Shown here piece by piece: positions 51,166-64,000 of a stretch of DNA of 64,000 nt. Within the stretch, counting starts at the first letter, position 1. Every line of letters starts with the position of its first letter. The DNA is taken from positions 11,052,501 to 11,116,500 of the forward strand of contig NC_058042.1 of NCBI RefSeq assembly GCF_020085105.1. Reading direction: 5' to 3'. This stretch comes from Siniperca chuatsi (lineage: Eukaryota; Chordata; Actinopteri; Centrarchiformes; Sinipercidae). Below the pieces are notes generated by a model that was not told the origin of the DNA, ran no database searches, and saw only the letters and a list, made by a program, of their open reading frames with translations. The translations under genes and the position numbers were made by a program.

Positions 51166-53200
51166 ACATTTCAAAGAGAAATATTGCACTTTTATTTATT
51201 TTACAACTAGTTACAGTACAGTGACTTTGCAGATTAAGATTTACAAACAAAACATATGATAGTCTCGTGAAATATGAAGCAATGTTACAGATTAAACTAC
51301 CCAAAAGTATATCAAATCAAAACAAATCAATCAACAACGTTAAAATGCTTTTAAAACTCTAATAAAATAATTATATAACATTCTAAAGGGGTCATTCTGC
51401 ATTTATGAATAATGAGCACTTTTACTTTACATGTTGCTGATTTTGTTTACTTAATTAAAGTCATAAGTTAATTAAAGCCATTGCAGGGCCTTTGCTTGTA
51501 ATTAATTCAGCAATGAGATCTTTCCATCATTGTTTGATACCTAATTATTATGATTATGGCCAACCTTACACTAGTCAACTTCCTAATGTGATGAGCAGCC
51601 AAGACATGGATGAGGAAAAATATATTAAATCTGGGACCTCCCTAATATATGACTGTGAATTTAATAGATGTGAATAGAGAGGATGTAGCAAATTATACAA
51701 TTAATGTGACGAAGGAATATATTAGCCATCGTGTTATGGGAAAAGAGACAGCAAAAATTGTGTTTGAATTACTTATATTTTTATCGGCCATGACATATTC
51801 ATTAAAATGTTGAATAAATCCTTTAAACATCTAAATTGTAGCAGTTTGAAATTGAATGTATTGGCTTGAACGTTAATGTAATTTTTATTAGATTCAAGTT
51901 TCAAGTATCTGTCTTTTAGTGCAATATCTCATACACACCGCTCATTGGATGTTGACAAAACTGGGGCATGTGATGCATCTTACGTGCATCATGGCATTCT
52001 GACATTTTCAAAATTACTGCCCCAAGGGAGACACTGTAAATGCAAGTCAAAATTAATAAGCGAAAACTTTGCTTACAGCTACTTACATGCTTTCCAGCAG
52101 TGCTGAGCAAATGCCAAATACATGACAAGTGTTTTTTCTCTGAGAGTCATGAACACAAAAAACACATCTGATAATTTTGCAACTCCTCCTGAAGACAAAA
52201 GATTTGGAGCAGAGACGTAACATCATCCACAGAACACACTCCATAGAAGGTCTTTTTAATGAAAAGAGTTTACAATAAAGTCTGTGGATTATCCAGAATA
52301 ACATTGTTTCTAGAAAAAGATGCAGATTTTTCTAAATGTGATTTTGCTGCACAAATGAAATTTCATTCATTATTGGGGTTGATGCAGAAATCTCAGAGAT
52401 TGTTATCTCAAATCCTGGGTAAATCAAACCAAATAAAACTAAAAGTGTTTTTAACATTTTTTGGGGGCATTTTTGCCTTCATTGGACAGCTGATAGTTAG
52501 ATAGTGATAGATGTTTGTTAAATAGTGATAGATAGAAGGAGAAAGGGATCTGACATGCAAAACAAATGAAATAACCACCTTAAAGATCTGTTAATTTTTT
52601 GTAGTTTAACTGGTGTAACATATCTAAATAGGTTGTTGTTGTTTTTTTTTTTTTAAAGGACTGTAGCTATTAGCTTGTAATAATTTGAAGTGGCCTCTCT
52701 CATATAAAGCCAGGTGCAGATTGCATAAGAAATAAATGCAAGCAGAGACAGTTCTGACTTGTGGTTGCAGCCTCAAACTATAGTGACAGATAATGATAAA
52801 AGAAAGTATTAATAAGACAAAATGACAGAAGCAAAGAAAGCAACAGGAGATTCAGTACTGCAGGCCATCCATTACAAAAAAGGGGCATTTAGTGTCTTTT
52901 ACATAATCATATGGTTCATCAGCATACATGTGGTGACCTGTAGGAGGATCACTGAAGAACTACAGACCTCTAATTGTCAATTGTCAATTGTAGTATTTGT
53001 TAATGCTGTTGCTGTTGAGGATGATCCCACTTTACTTGAAAATGATCAGAATCTGGGTCATTTGCAACAAAGCTAGCCTACACACACACGTACACACACA
53101 GCGTCTACATAGTGTGTAGACAACCCTGGACAGGGCTGATGTCATTATGAAAGCCAGAGGAAGCAAATAGCCACTAAGGGGCGCTGTAGTAGCACATCCT
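51166..53200. other. gene-poor interval
   Basis: AT-rich sequence with scattered short open frames and no domain signals on either strand. No RNA gene was recognised. Confidence 0.45.
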
Positions 53201-53239
53201 TGGAAGAAGCATTTGAGCTGTTATTTGCATGCCAGAACT

Positions 53240-53430
53240 TGGTGTTTGTTTAGTCAGGGAGGCAATTAAAGCCAATTTCAACAGGTTTAATTAGATTGAT
53301 TTGAATAATTGCTTTGAAAGGCATTGTAGATCCCGTCATCACAGTAAATCCAGGATTAGCAGCATTCATTTGATTTGCATACTTTAACTGACGTCTAATT
53401 TAGTAGACCTCAGGAAGCATTGATCAGAGA
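53240..53430. promoter_or_regulatory. candidate conserved non-coding element (speculative)
   Basis: A compact, non-repetitive AT-rich block with several TAATTA/TTAATTA-type homeodomain cores (GTTTAATTAGATTGATT) and a POU octamer ATTTGCAT near 53374. Composition and motif density resemble developmental enhancers, but no comparison was possible. Confidence 0.2.
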
Positions 53431-56400
53431 TAAGTCTAAACACATACTTTTTATTCATTTTGTTTTCATGTTGCAGATATTATAGATGTTATTGTATTGT
53501 TTTTTGTACAATTCATTTACCATCTAAAACTGTAACACACTGAATTCATGTTAAGTGTGTGGGGGTCCAGAAAGGTCAGTTTGGAGCGGAGAGGGAGCAC
53601 TGTTGCACAGCAGATGCATAATAATGTGAAGGTCAACAAGATGCTCATCATGCTTGGTAAAAATGTAGCACTTAAAAGGCCCAGCGATCCATCATTAGTC
53701 GCATGTATACAACAGTGAACAGTGATCAAACCAAGTGTAAATCTACCCAAGGCTAACGGAACAAGAGGTGAAGGAGAAACAGAGAGTGAAAGGGATAAAT
53801 ATAGGAGGGCGGTGCTGCAGATTAATTGCTGACAAAAAGGACGCCTGACCTAGACAAATGAGGAAGTGCAAGGTCTGGTGAGTTGGGGAGGAGGATGCTC
53901 AACCCAATTGCGGGTCTGTAGGCCAATGCCACTCGCCCCCCCTTCCTCCTTCAGACACATGATTCTGCAGACTGCGACGCGAAGAGAGACTGCAAGCTCT
54001 CCTCCCCCAGTGCCACTGATAGGTTGATAATGGAGCATTCCTTGGAGCTGTTTCTCATTCATGCTAGCTGTGACAAGGGAGGAACATGCTTTTTTCCCCA
54101 CTGGGGGCAGCTTATTCGTTCAGCTAAGATCATGGGCATGTAACCTGAGATTTGCACACAATGCCCTCCTCTTACTTGAGTCCTCTTATTTATGTGGATA
54201 TGAGATGCATACCTACCTGTCTCTCTGAGCTGTTGTTCATTTATTTCAACTGTACAGGATGGCATGGTGCAAAATAAAAGTTTCCTGATGTGCAAAAAAA
54301 CAAACACAAAAAAACATAATTAGTCTAAAGTGGTGGTGACTTTTCCCTCAGGTTTGGACTGTTTATCCAATTCAAATTGCTTTAAAAAACACAAAACGTA
54401 ACTGTAACAATGTCTCACAACATCTATAAGGACACGGAGATGTTGTTGTTTACACTCTTCTCATGATATTGACTTTAACTCGAGCCTTAAGACACAGAAT
54501 AACTGCAAGAATGTCTGGATTTGTCCAGCACTGTGTAATCACAAAGGAATGTCCTGAGACATTTCTGCTTTTCCTCTACAAGACCCTTCTTTTCCCACGG
54601 CTTGTCCAGGTCTTGAGAATCTGCTTCCTCTTGCTCTGTCCCCCCGTTTGTGAAGACACATGAATAACACAAAGGCGGGTTTATAGGAGAACTACAATAC
54701 AAGCTCAGTGTCTTCAAGAGTGCAAAGTGCAAGAGTCTATGCCTTCAGAGAAACCTCTAGGAAGGAAAATCCAGGCTAAGGTTGTGAGTTATTTCCAGCG
54801 TAAATCAAACAGAAGATTCATGGAAACAAACACGCAACACAGCAGAGTTGAGTGAACTTACTAAGCACATATTGTAAGTTGTTGTCCTGGGGGAATTTCC
54901 TGTTTTGTGTTACTTTCAGAAACCTTCTCATCAAGAGATGAAATTGTTTTAAGGTTCAGAAATTGTAGAACAACAAACCGCAGGTTAAATGTGGCCAAAG
55001 ATGTTGTATGGAGTTCAGTGCTTACAGTGCAATATCTCTGTTGGTGATGATCTCCTGGCAGCTTTGGAATAGACAGACAATGTATTAGTATTTGTGTTTT
55101 TATAATGAGGAAGTCTTTGTCCACTTGATGATGATGTTAGGCTATATTTAAAGTGTGTATGAGCTTCATGTGCTTCAAACACGAGACTGGAAACATACAT
55201 CTGATCACATCAGTAACAATAGTGAAAAAGCAAGGCCACATGTGTTAACACTTTAGGTCACATGTTTGAGGGGCAGCATCTAAAATGCTTGAGAGTTATT
55301 TTCTGCCATTCTTCTCTCGCCATAGATTTGCTCTGTTGCAATCAGTGAATATAAATCCCATCAGTGTAAATGTTGTGTTTAAAATTACATGTGTTGCAGA
55401 CAAAATAAAAAATCAGACACCTGATTCATGAAGAGAAGGAGCCCATTTTTCATTTAGTGACTTTCAGCAATGCAATGTTTTACTCCACACAACCTAAACT
55501 AAAAGGCTTTTTCAAAGAACATTTGTTGGTCTTAATGTTCCCCAGACACAAAGTGACATCTGCCTCCCTCCCTGTGTGCCTGCTGCTCTTTGTTCAGAAG
55601 AGCACTGAGGGGAGAGCACATTGAAGGCAAAGATGATGTCACCATTGTGATCATTACTGTGCTGTGTGGTGCCCTATTTTTGACCAGGCGTCACTGAGGG
55701 CAGGCCAGAATGTCTGCCTGCACACTGCCAGGAGGAACAGTGGCCTGCCAGTATTAATTAACACAGGGCCTGTTTTCATCAGTCCTAAAACCGTCTTAAG
55801 ACCACCCCCACAGGCCCACCTAAGTCTATGTTCAGATGCTCCTAAACAAATAGATAATTTGAGCAATCTGACAAAGGTTAGTGGATGGGTTCTTAACCTC
55901 ATGGTCCTGACTCTTTTGTTTTAGATTTGTTCATTTCATTGATTAAGCTTTGCAATAAATTATTTATTCAATATTTCTTGTTCTTGTATTCAATATCCCT
56001 ATATTCTTGGTCAAACGTGGAACTATATCTACTCCATACATGCATTTCCTGCTGGAAAACACTTAACTAACTTTAAACCTTAATGCTTTATGTATTCTTA
56101 TTCAGTAACTAATCACTGGTCCTGCCCAGCTGTATTAACACACTAGTTCAATGTGAACATGTCTGTTGAATAATTTATTTTGCCAATCAAAGAAATGAAT
56201 GGAGACTGTTAATTATTAAATTAATACAAATACGCACATCCACACTAATAGAAATGCACACATTACATTGTTTTTAATGAATAGTAATTTGCTTCAGGGA
56301 ATAAGTGTGTATTTAGTTTAAATTCTACTAATGGTAATCCTAAAACTAAACTGACATATAAAGAATTGTATCATTGTAAATTAGATCATTATTGCACACC

Positions 56401-59400
56401 AGACCTGCATTTAATTTCCAAGAGAGGATGTTCTCTTTGACACCACCGTACCTTAAGGGTTCATTTACCGGCCGTTATAAATAGTAAAACTTTCAAACAC
56501 ACTGGTGTGACAGGCTGACAAATGTTATCACATTTTAACTTCAGTATTCCAGATCATTTTCACTCAAGGCACCTAGACAACATATTATATATTTGTTTCA
56601 TATTTTTATACTGTAGGTTTAATTGCTGAAGTTCCCAGTGCACCTGCCTTTTTACAAAGAATTCACTCCCATGAGGATCTGACAGGTTGCCAGTTAATGG
56701 GTCAGTAAAGATGCACTCCCTGATTTTGTTATTGTAACCAATAACACCTAAATTCCCAAAATTCCTCCTAACTCACTGTTGATGTTTTGGGTTTCAAAAT
56801 ATCAACAGTGAGCTGAATGAAAGTTGGGGATTTGAGTGTGCTGTTGGGCACCACAAGGAGGTACCTACCTTTAAACACATAGTTTTAGTTTTTTTGGATG
56901 AAGCACTCTGAAACACTCAGCAATCAGGCTTGGAGGCAAATGTCAGCTCATGATGCATATAAACCAAGCTGTTATTACTTTGAGGGATTAAATATTGTCT
57001 TGAAGAGAAATTTCCAAAAATCTTACAGAACGCCCTGTCCGAAAATGTATTCAAAATGTGTGAAGAAGTCAAAAAGGCATGTTTGATCTGCTGTATTGTA
57101 TGTTAAGAACTAAAGTAGACAAATGTACAGGTTTCTGTAAGTGAATTAAAATGATCAAAATAGTCACACCTTTTTCTCAATACTACTGTACGGTGAAGTT
57201 TAATAAAAACATGTGCCCTCACATATTAAGCTACAGGAACTCAGATTTCTCTGAATACTAAGAAAAACAACCTCTCTGTCCCGAGCATTTTGTCGCATTT
57301 GCTGATTAAAAAGAGTACACGCGCTGGCCAGCATTATGTGTGTGGACTTTATATTTGCAGGTGGTCTTTTTTCATACATTTTATAATAGCTTTAGGGTTT
57401 ATGCGCAGTTCAAACACACCTCTAGAATGAATATGAAAGCTTGTTCAATAGATGGATTTTTGATGGCCTTGTCACACTCTATCTGAAAATAGCTCATATG
57501 GTATGTGTGGACATATTTTCCGCATTCAAATGAGACTTTAAGATCTATAATTAGACCATAAATAGCATTTTGATACAATGTGTTTGCAGCAACTTTACTT
57601 TGGATTGGTTTTTTGTGCTTTCTGCTTTTATTTCTATGTAGGAAACGTAACAAATAGCTATAGGAATCAACATGGAGGACAACCCAAAGCCTAATTCACC
57701 ATGCACACAAATATATGCTCTCAATGGTTTATTTTATGGCATCCACATCAAGATACACACAGGTACTTTGTGTTAAGTAAGATATGCTTCACATGTGGTC
57801 ATGTGTGGGCGTTGAAACCACTCACTTTCAGGCAGCTCTCACTATTATTTATGGATGAAACACATGCCAAATCAGACTAGTAAGGATTTTAGTTTTGCTG
57901 AATATCATCCTGTAGCCACAGTATGAATGTATGTGACATACATACTAACAATGGTAAGTTTTATATAAGAGTAGTACATAACCTGTGACATGTGTTCACA
58001 ATACAGTTGAACAGAGACATTAAAAGGGAATGAAACCCATTCATATTGTTGTTTTCCTATTATCCTTGTACCAAACTCAACTTTTCAGGTGCACAATTTA
58101 ATTTAATTATCCTTTTTTATCTTGTCAAACCACTAATCCGTGCACACAAACGCTTTCTGTACTCTAATTTCCTTTGGCTTTCTTTATTCATGAACACTCG
58201 CCGATTTCTTAAACGGACATGGAACTGATTAATTTCACAATTTAAAAAAACTCTTAGAAAGCCTGTCGACAGTTTCAGCATGACTCTTGCCATTCTGAAT
58301 TTCCAGGGCTTCTAAGTCACTGTGGAGCACAAGACACACTACGCCTCCAAAACTGTTTATATCAGTGACCATGTCTTTAATTTTTTGTTTCATATCAGAT
58401 GATTCCCTTTTTATAGTTGCCTGGTGTTGTTGCATAATCAGGGCCAATGGCCCTTCAGTAAAGGAGCCAAATTCTCACTCACATGAGTTTGGTGTGTCCT
58501 AAAAAAGTTGGTGTTCACACCAAATGCTGGTCGTGTAACACAAGGCATAGCTAATCTGAGATTAGTTACGAGTTCCACTTTCAGTACACTGCAGTGTAAA
58601 TAACAGTATTCATTTTTCCATGCTTTGATCCAAATTTTAAGGGAATTCTCTGCCAAATCAAACTTGTCAAAGTCCCTGCTTAAAAAGAACAAGAAAGCTT
58701 TCTGCCTGCAGAAACTGAACACTGTTGAATCTCCGATGACTGACAACAATGATGTCTGTCAATATGAGCTGAGAGCCTCCTGTGGATTAGCATTTGAGTG
58801 GAATCCTTTAAAAGGTAGCTTACCTTTGCATTACAAATCACAAGTGGGTGACTTAATAGAAGTAGGTCTAGTCTCCATGGAATTACAATAATGTTTCTTA
58901 TTTTCCAGGTAATGACCATGCATTATTCAAGTAAGGTGTGTGTATTTATGTATAATAGACCATGTAAATTTTGTTGTAAGAAAATGAAAAATAAAACAAA
59001 CTGACTGGTGTTACACCTGCACAGCAGTGATAACTAATATCATGCTTTTTATGTGGGTCAGAGAAGAAAACACCAAAACCTCAGTAATGGTAATAGAAAA
59101 AGTACAATGGTCACTTATCTATTAACGTATCCTCCACTGTCAAAGATGCTTGCTACAGTGGACAGAAATCAAAGCTAGTTATGTGTAAACAAAATAATAA
59201 TAATAAAATAATGCAATGAAGCTTGAAATTCAACTGTGAAAGTAATTTCCCTTGAAAAATCCCCTCAGCTTCATCTGTCTCAAAATGCAGAATAAGAGAA
59301 ATTGTAGAGTCACCGAATGTAAACAAAGTTTTTTTGTGTTGGCATCTGTTTTTCTTTTTCTTTCTTTTTTTTTTATCAGTATGAGTAAGGGAAATTTCAT

Positions 59401-59760
59401 GCCACTTTATTTTAAATTGATTAAATTATAAGTAAGTAACTGTAGTTAACTGTATTTAACAGCAGGGTTCCTCCAGGGTGATATTCATATGGACTTGAAG
59501 GAAAATACCAGGTTGATTACCTTAGCTAAACCCCTGCACTTAGGCGCAGATTTAGCAAATGGAAAATCTGCTGACATTTTGTGTGGTGTGTACACACTGA
59601 CGTGGGTAAAGATGTGTTTTTATTTGATTCAAGGTCATTTGGCTTTGCTCAGGTTGGGGTGACATTTTCTTGTGATCTAATTCTTCATGGAGAGATGCAT
59701 CACTGTAGGGCTGGGACTTGTTTCTCCACTTTCCTGGCACAAATGACTCCTCATTCCCAG
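53431..59760. other. gene-poor interval
   Basis: About 6.3 kb without a supportable gene. Stretches near 55560-55830 look unique and moderately GC-rich but have no consistent reading frame. No recognisable transposon was placed. A (TTTC)-rich run lies near 59350. Confidence 0.4.
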
Positions 59761-59777
59761 AAAAGGAACATACTAAT

Positions 59778-59808
59778 GCTCTCTCTCTCTCTCTCTCTCT
59801 GTCTCTCT
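59778..59808 (+). repeat. (CT)n microsatellite
   Basis: A run of CTCTCT with one GT interruption, about 30 bases. Confidence 0.85.
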
Positions 59809-61603
59809 ATCGGTCACATACTGACAACATGTGCACACAGACTGCATCTCCTCATTGAATGACAGTGTGAATGTACCTCATCAACGAATGACTCACTCTA
59901 CTACTCTGCTATTATGATGATTTCTCCCTTCTGTGTATTACATCATGCAACAGAGGGTTCTGCTCAGTTACATTCACCACAATAAACACTCTCCGAGTGC
60001 ACTCATTTAGACTGTGCAGGGGTGTATTAGTCAACCTTGCATGGAAAACGATCCTCCAAATCACTTTTTAGTTAATTTTGTATGCATTTACTGAAAAGTA
60101 CAATGTTTTTTATGAGCTGACTGTAAATCATGAGGCTGACATTAGGATGGCTAAAAACATTTGTATCACAAAAACACTTAACATAACATCCCTGCACCTT
60201 CTTCCTGTAGATGTCTCTGGGAGAAAGGTCAAGGAGTAATGCATATCTCACTGTCACATGGATTCCCATATACCATTAGGCGTAGTTTGGCTTTCAGAAT
60301 AGATAAAAAGTCATTACATTTACTGCAAACCTTTTTCAGTAAGGGATAGTAGGATACCAATCAATAACAGCGTTCAACTGGCATAATTGCTGAATTTCAT
60401 GTCAGCGAGAGAATATGAGTGCTACTTGAGGCACACCAATATTCTACATATAGCAGCTGCAAATTGGTCCCTTGTGCTTTAATCATACAGGCAGTTCAAA
60501 TCATTGACTTTGCAAATCATTACATCTCACAAAGCATTGTGTTCAAGACTACTGATGTATTGAAAGGATGCTAAGAAGAGAAGATACTGCATGGATGGGA
60601 AGAATAATTACAGTCCAGTTGCAGGGTTCTTACATTAATCCAAAACAAAAGATTATTAAACTCTACTGTTATAGCAGTGTAAGATGTTGGAGGCAGAAAG
60701 GAACAATAGCGCCTGACTCATTCTATACAGCAGAACATTGTCTTAATTTAATTTATTGGGTGTTTATTTAATAGTTATTATGTAGGACACAACAATAAGT
60801 GAGGACTAATTCAATTGCATAAAAAGACATCCTTAGGCCAGTTTTCTTGTGTGTGAACACTATTCTAAGCTCCATTTATGGTGTTCAAATTAAACATCTC
60901 AGAGTTGCTGGAAGCTTCTTGTGTTAATGGAATACCACATAGCGGATTGTGTGGGGAGGAGAGCAGATGAATCTGTATTCCCTGAATGTGTCTGGGCAAA
61001 AATCAATAAATGCAAGCACAGCTCCTCGCTTCTGACGGCTGTCCCTGTCTTTGCATGGTGGACTAATAGAAAAATAATAATTAAATCCAAATCACCAGAT
61101 TAATTTGTTTTCCATCAGTCTCAGGAGAGATCTCTTTTTTTCCTGTTTCTTTAGTGGCTCATTATACTTTCTAATCAAGACAAAAAAAAGTCCCTCTTTT
61201 AGACAGACATGCTGTCTCCCTTCCCCCTTCTCTTCCCTGTGGTGTGCTTTCTCGCATTGCAGTCATTGTGCTGGCACTTATTATGTTACAAATGACCGAG
61301 GTACGGCAGGCATTCTCAGTGTGCATGCAAAGAAGGCCCACCCTTCTATGCTGCTAGTGCCTTCTCCTAATGACGATGCTCAGAGTGCCCCCCGACGCCA
61401 CCCCATGCAGCCCTCTCCCCCATTGCCGCCCCCATGTGCTCTCTTTAATGAAGATTCTCCAATGCAATTAAAAATCCTTGCTTCTTGCTGCTACTGTATG
61501 ACAAACACAGACACTGTCATTCCTCATGGCCTGTCATTCCTGCTACAAGAGGCGGAGGAGATGGAGAAATACACCAGGGTGCCAGTGGCTAGAGAGACAG
61601 ATA

Positions 61604-61610
<7 letters not shown>
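59809..61610. other. gene-poor interval with unique-looking blocks
   Basis: Contains a 189-codon open frame at 61105-61674 that runs through a GT microsatellite and low-complexity C-rich text. It is not considered coding. The block 60900-61560 is non-repetitive and could be regulatory; see findings. Confidence 0.35.

Positions 61611-61641
<31 letters not shown>
61611..61641 (+). repeat. (GT)n microsatellite
   Basis: About 15 uninterrupted TG units beginning GATTGTGTGTG. Confidence 0.9.
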
Positions 61642-61643
<2 letters not shown>

Positions 61644-61965
61644 GAAGAGCAAAACCCCCCATCTCAACAGGTAATGGAAAGGGGCAGAGAAGAAAATCAA
61701 TGACCAAAGAAGAACATGGAGAGTGAGCTTATAAAATGGCTTTAACTGCACACCACAAGCTGAATAAGGGGTTCTGTGTGTGCATCCTCCAAAACTCGGG
61801 TGATCATGAATGTTTTATCAGACCCTCACCAACCACCACCTCCTTTTCTTTTTCTTTCTTTTTATATATGGAAATGATTTATTTCTGAGTAACATCTTTG
61901 CAATTCTTGCAGTAACATCAAAAATGTTGGGGTGACACCTTTTGGATGTTGTGACATAACAGCAG

Positions 61966-61990
61966 AGAGGGAGAGAGAGAGAGAGAGACA
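61966..61990 (+). repeat. (GA)n microsatellite
   Basis: GAGAGGGAGAGAGAGAGAGA followed by ACAGACAGA; about 25 bases of purine repeat. Confidence 0.85.
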
Positions 61991-62844
61991 GACATACATT
62001 TATGGTCATTTATAATGTTTATGAAGCATTAATATGAATGTGCCTGTAAACCAACACTCCATCAAGCTGCTAACAATGAGTTCATTATTTGTGTGTGATT
62101 TATGAGGTGTCTATAAACTAACAGTGAACAGTTTGTTAATCCAGTAATATAATACCTGTTAAAATGGATACAGCAAGGGGTGATGTGACAGTAGAGAGAC
62201 ACACCAGTTGGCTCTTTCTGTGACCCACCCTCATCCTCATCAGGGTGGGGCATATAAGAACAGTTGCCCACTCCATCTGCAAAAAAAAAAAAAAAAACTC
62301 CCCACCACCCCACCCCCTTGTTGTTTTCCAGTTGAATGAAATAATCTTCCCCCGTCTGGAAACCCAGTCTGGGTCAGAGGGCCTGCGTTCAGCCTGTTGC
62401 TTATTGTGTGTTCAGAAGAGGAGGTAAAGCATACACTTAGGCACAGATGGCTGTCTTTGCCAGGCAATGTATTGATCCTATCCCGAGGAAGATCTGTCCC
62501 ATTTCGTTTGGCAAATGTCTTCTAAGTTAGAGCCTGTGTGAAACTGATTTGTATTTGTTTGATCATGTATCATCTTCTGATCATTTGGTCAGTTAATAGT
62601 GAGACACACGAGGAATTTTAGTGACAAGTATTAAAAAAAATACTAAAAATCACGTTTCTCATTCCTGAAAGAATTGTTACTTAAGTCATGAAACAAGAAT
62701 TTTACTGATGTAGGATCAATAGATGTGAGATTTATTTTTAACTCATTAAATGTATATTAATGTGTGGATGATAATATTACATTCAGCCTTTTAAATTTGA
62801 TTCCACCTTAGTCCAACATCACCTGCTCCTTCAGTTCCCCTCAC

Positions 62845-63225
62845 AAGATTAGCTGAAACGATTGGTTGAATAATCAATTGACAGAAAATTAATCAACAAC
62901 TATTTTGATGATTGTTTAATTGATTAAGTCATTTACCAGGCAAAAATGCCAAATATTCCCTGGCTCCAGGTTGTACTAATAATAAAAGCAACTTTATTCA
63001 TATACCTTTCAAAATGAATCAATTTTAAAAAAAAAATCAAATGTTGTCTGAAATATGAAGAGGATTATACAACTTTTCTTTCCTCTGCAAGCTGCAAAAT
63101 CTTTGCAGGTATAATTTCATGTAGGCTATTTTAGTTAAATCCACCTTTTAACGCATTAATTCAAACCATAATCGACATCATAATAATTAATCCAACTGAT
63201 TAAAGTTATATGAAAGTTGGGACTT
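62845..63225. repeat. hAT-like dispersed repeat
   Basis: AGCTGAAACGATTGGTTGAA, TAATCAATTGACAGAAAATT and AATCAACAACTATTTTGATG resemble the ATTAGTCGATTAATCGATT-type fish hAT MITE family. A related right part with TAATCGACATCATAATAATT lies at 63170-63190. Ends not resolved. Confidence 0.6.
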
Positions 63226-63549
63226 TAATATGAGAAAACACAAATTAATGTTGTTTTGTTTTATGCAGCCTATTTCTTTATTATGTTATTTGTTTACACT
63301 CGTGGCTGGTAATCGCCATAGGTCTGCGTGGTTTAAGATGCCACAAACAACATCATAAATAAAGTTACCGCCACGTCCCTGCCAGTGCTGTGAAGCTAAT
63401 GACAATGTCGCATTTAAAGTAATAACGGTCAATAACTGTATCCTTCGTTTACTACGGCCGCTGCACAAATAATAAGTTTTCTTTGTGTGGCAGTAGTGAG
63501 CTGACGTCAGGTCGGTTCCTTGAAGTGGAGCTGAATAAACCTTGAGAAG

Positions 63550-63764
63550 AGTCTCCTTCAATCTGCTGTTAGTAACTAACACACACACACACTCACACCG
63601 AGACTCAATTACTGCCCAATTCCCTTCTTTATCATTCGTCCTCGACCTCTTTCATAACCAAAACCGAACAAGGAAAAAAAGAGGCGACAAGAAGATCACC
63701 CCGAAGTGTTGGTTGAACTAAAAACCCACGCTGGAAATAAGTAAAGTGTCGAAACTGAAAAAAG
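63550..63764 (+). other. probable first non-coding exon of next gene (baz2b by synteny)
   Basis: A + strand stretch with CG dinucleotides (GTCCTCGACC, GAGGCGACAAG, CACCCCGAAG) ends in a strong donor, AAAAAAG before GTAAGTG, at 63764/63765. No start codon with a sustained frame precedes it, so it would be 5'UTR. In human 2q24 the gene on this side of MARCH7, in the corresponding orientation, is BAZ2B. The identity is inference from gene order only. The 5' limit is a guess. Confidence 0.35.
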
Positions 63765-64000
63765 GTAAGTGTTTTATTTCACTGACGCTGTTTTCCCCAC
63801 ATCACAGAACAAGCGATGAGCTGCGTAGAACTGGCTTCGTTTCTAGTTTCTTAGCTTCTTTTTTTTCAGCTTGTGTAAACTGGTTTATAGATAGTTTCTT
63901 GTTTTCTGTTACGCTGTAATTCATTCAGTCGGTGTATTCCGTAGCGGTACATTTGGTCAAATCCGTAAAGTTTTTTTCTCTTTAATATAAAAACGAAGTG
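63765..64000 (+). other. start of an intron, to the window end
   Basis: Follows the strong donor at 63765. Nothing else recognised. Confidence 0.3.

Noticed and set aside
61105..61674. 189-codon open frame on the + strand
   Set aside because: It crosses a GT microsatellite and C-rich low-complexity text, has no recognisable domain, and shows no neighbouring exons or splice sites in phase.

Overview
The window is a stretch of vertebrate, almost certainly teleost, nuclear genome. Genes are split into many short exons with GT-AG introns, introns carry fish-type LINE, SINE, hAT and MITE copies, and two genes encode multi-C-type-lectin-domain receptors of the mannose receptor family. No bacterial, phage or organellar features were seen. 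All gene models below were built by hand: translating candidate exons, matching splice phases across every junction, and comparing with remembered vertebrate homologues.

Layout. (1) 1-11600, + strand: the 3' part of pla2r1 (secretory phospholipase A2 receptor): end of CTLD6, CTLD7, CTLD8, transmembrane segment, tail and 3'UTR. (2) 11600-13920: intergenic DNA with repeats. (3) 14158-36977, + strand: a complete ly75 (DEC-205/CD205) gene. It has 35 coding exons and 1741 codons plus stop: signal peptide, ricin-B domain, fibronectin type II domain, ten CTLDs, one transmembrane helix and a short tail. Every junction keeps phase; one intron needs a GC donor. (4) 40223-46641, - strand: complete march7/axotrophin, a RING-CH E3 ubiquitin ligase, with ten coding exons and 778 codons plus stop, converging on ly75; its probable 5' non-coding exon is near 48872-49100. 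(5) 49140-63500: a roughly 14 kb gene-poor interval with repeats and some unique-looking AT-rich blocks. (6) 63550-63764: a probable first non-coding exon of another + strand gene. By synteny with human 2q24 (BAZ2B-MARCH7-CD302-LY75-PLA2R1) this could be baz2b.

The gene order and orientation match the human locus, except that no CD302-like exon is visible between ly75 and march7. pla2r1 and ly75 are tandem paralogues encoding type I endocytic receptors. march7 is unrelated and is a neighbour only by conserved synteny.

The most useful second-look items are: a GC-AG intron in ly75; an exact 19-bp tandem duplication that doubles the exon 32 splice donor; microsatellites serving as, or abutting, splice signals in ly75 and march7; the missing cd302; and a hAT insertion with an intact 8-bp target duplication. 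I did not find a convincing undescribed biological system.
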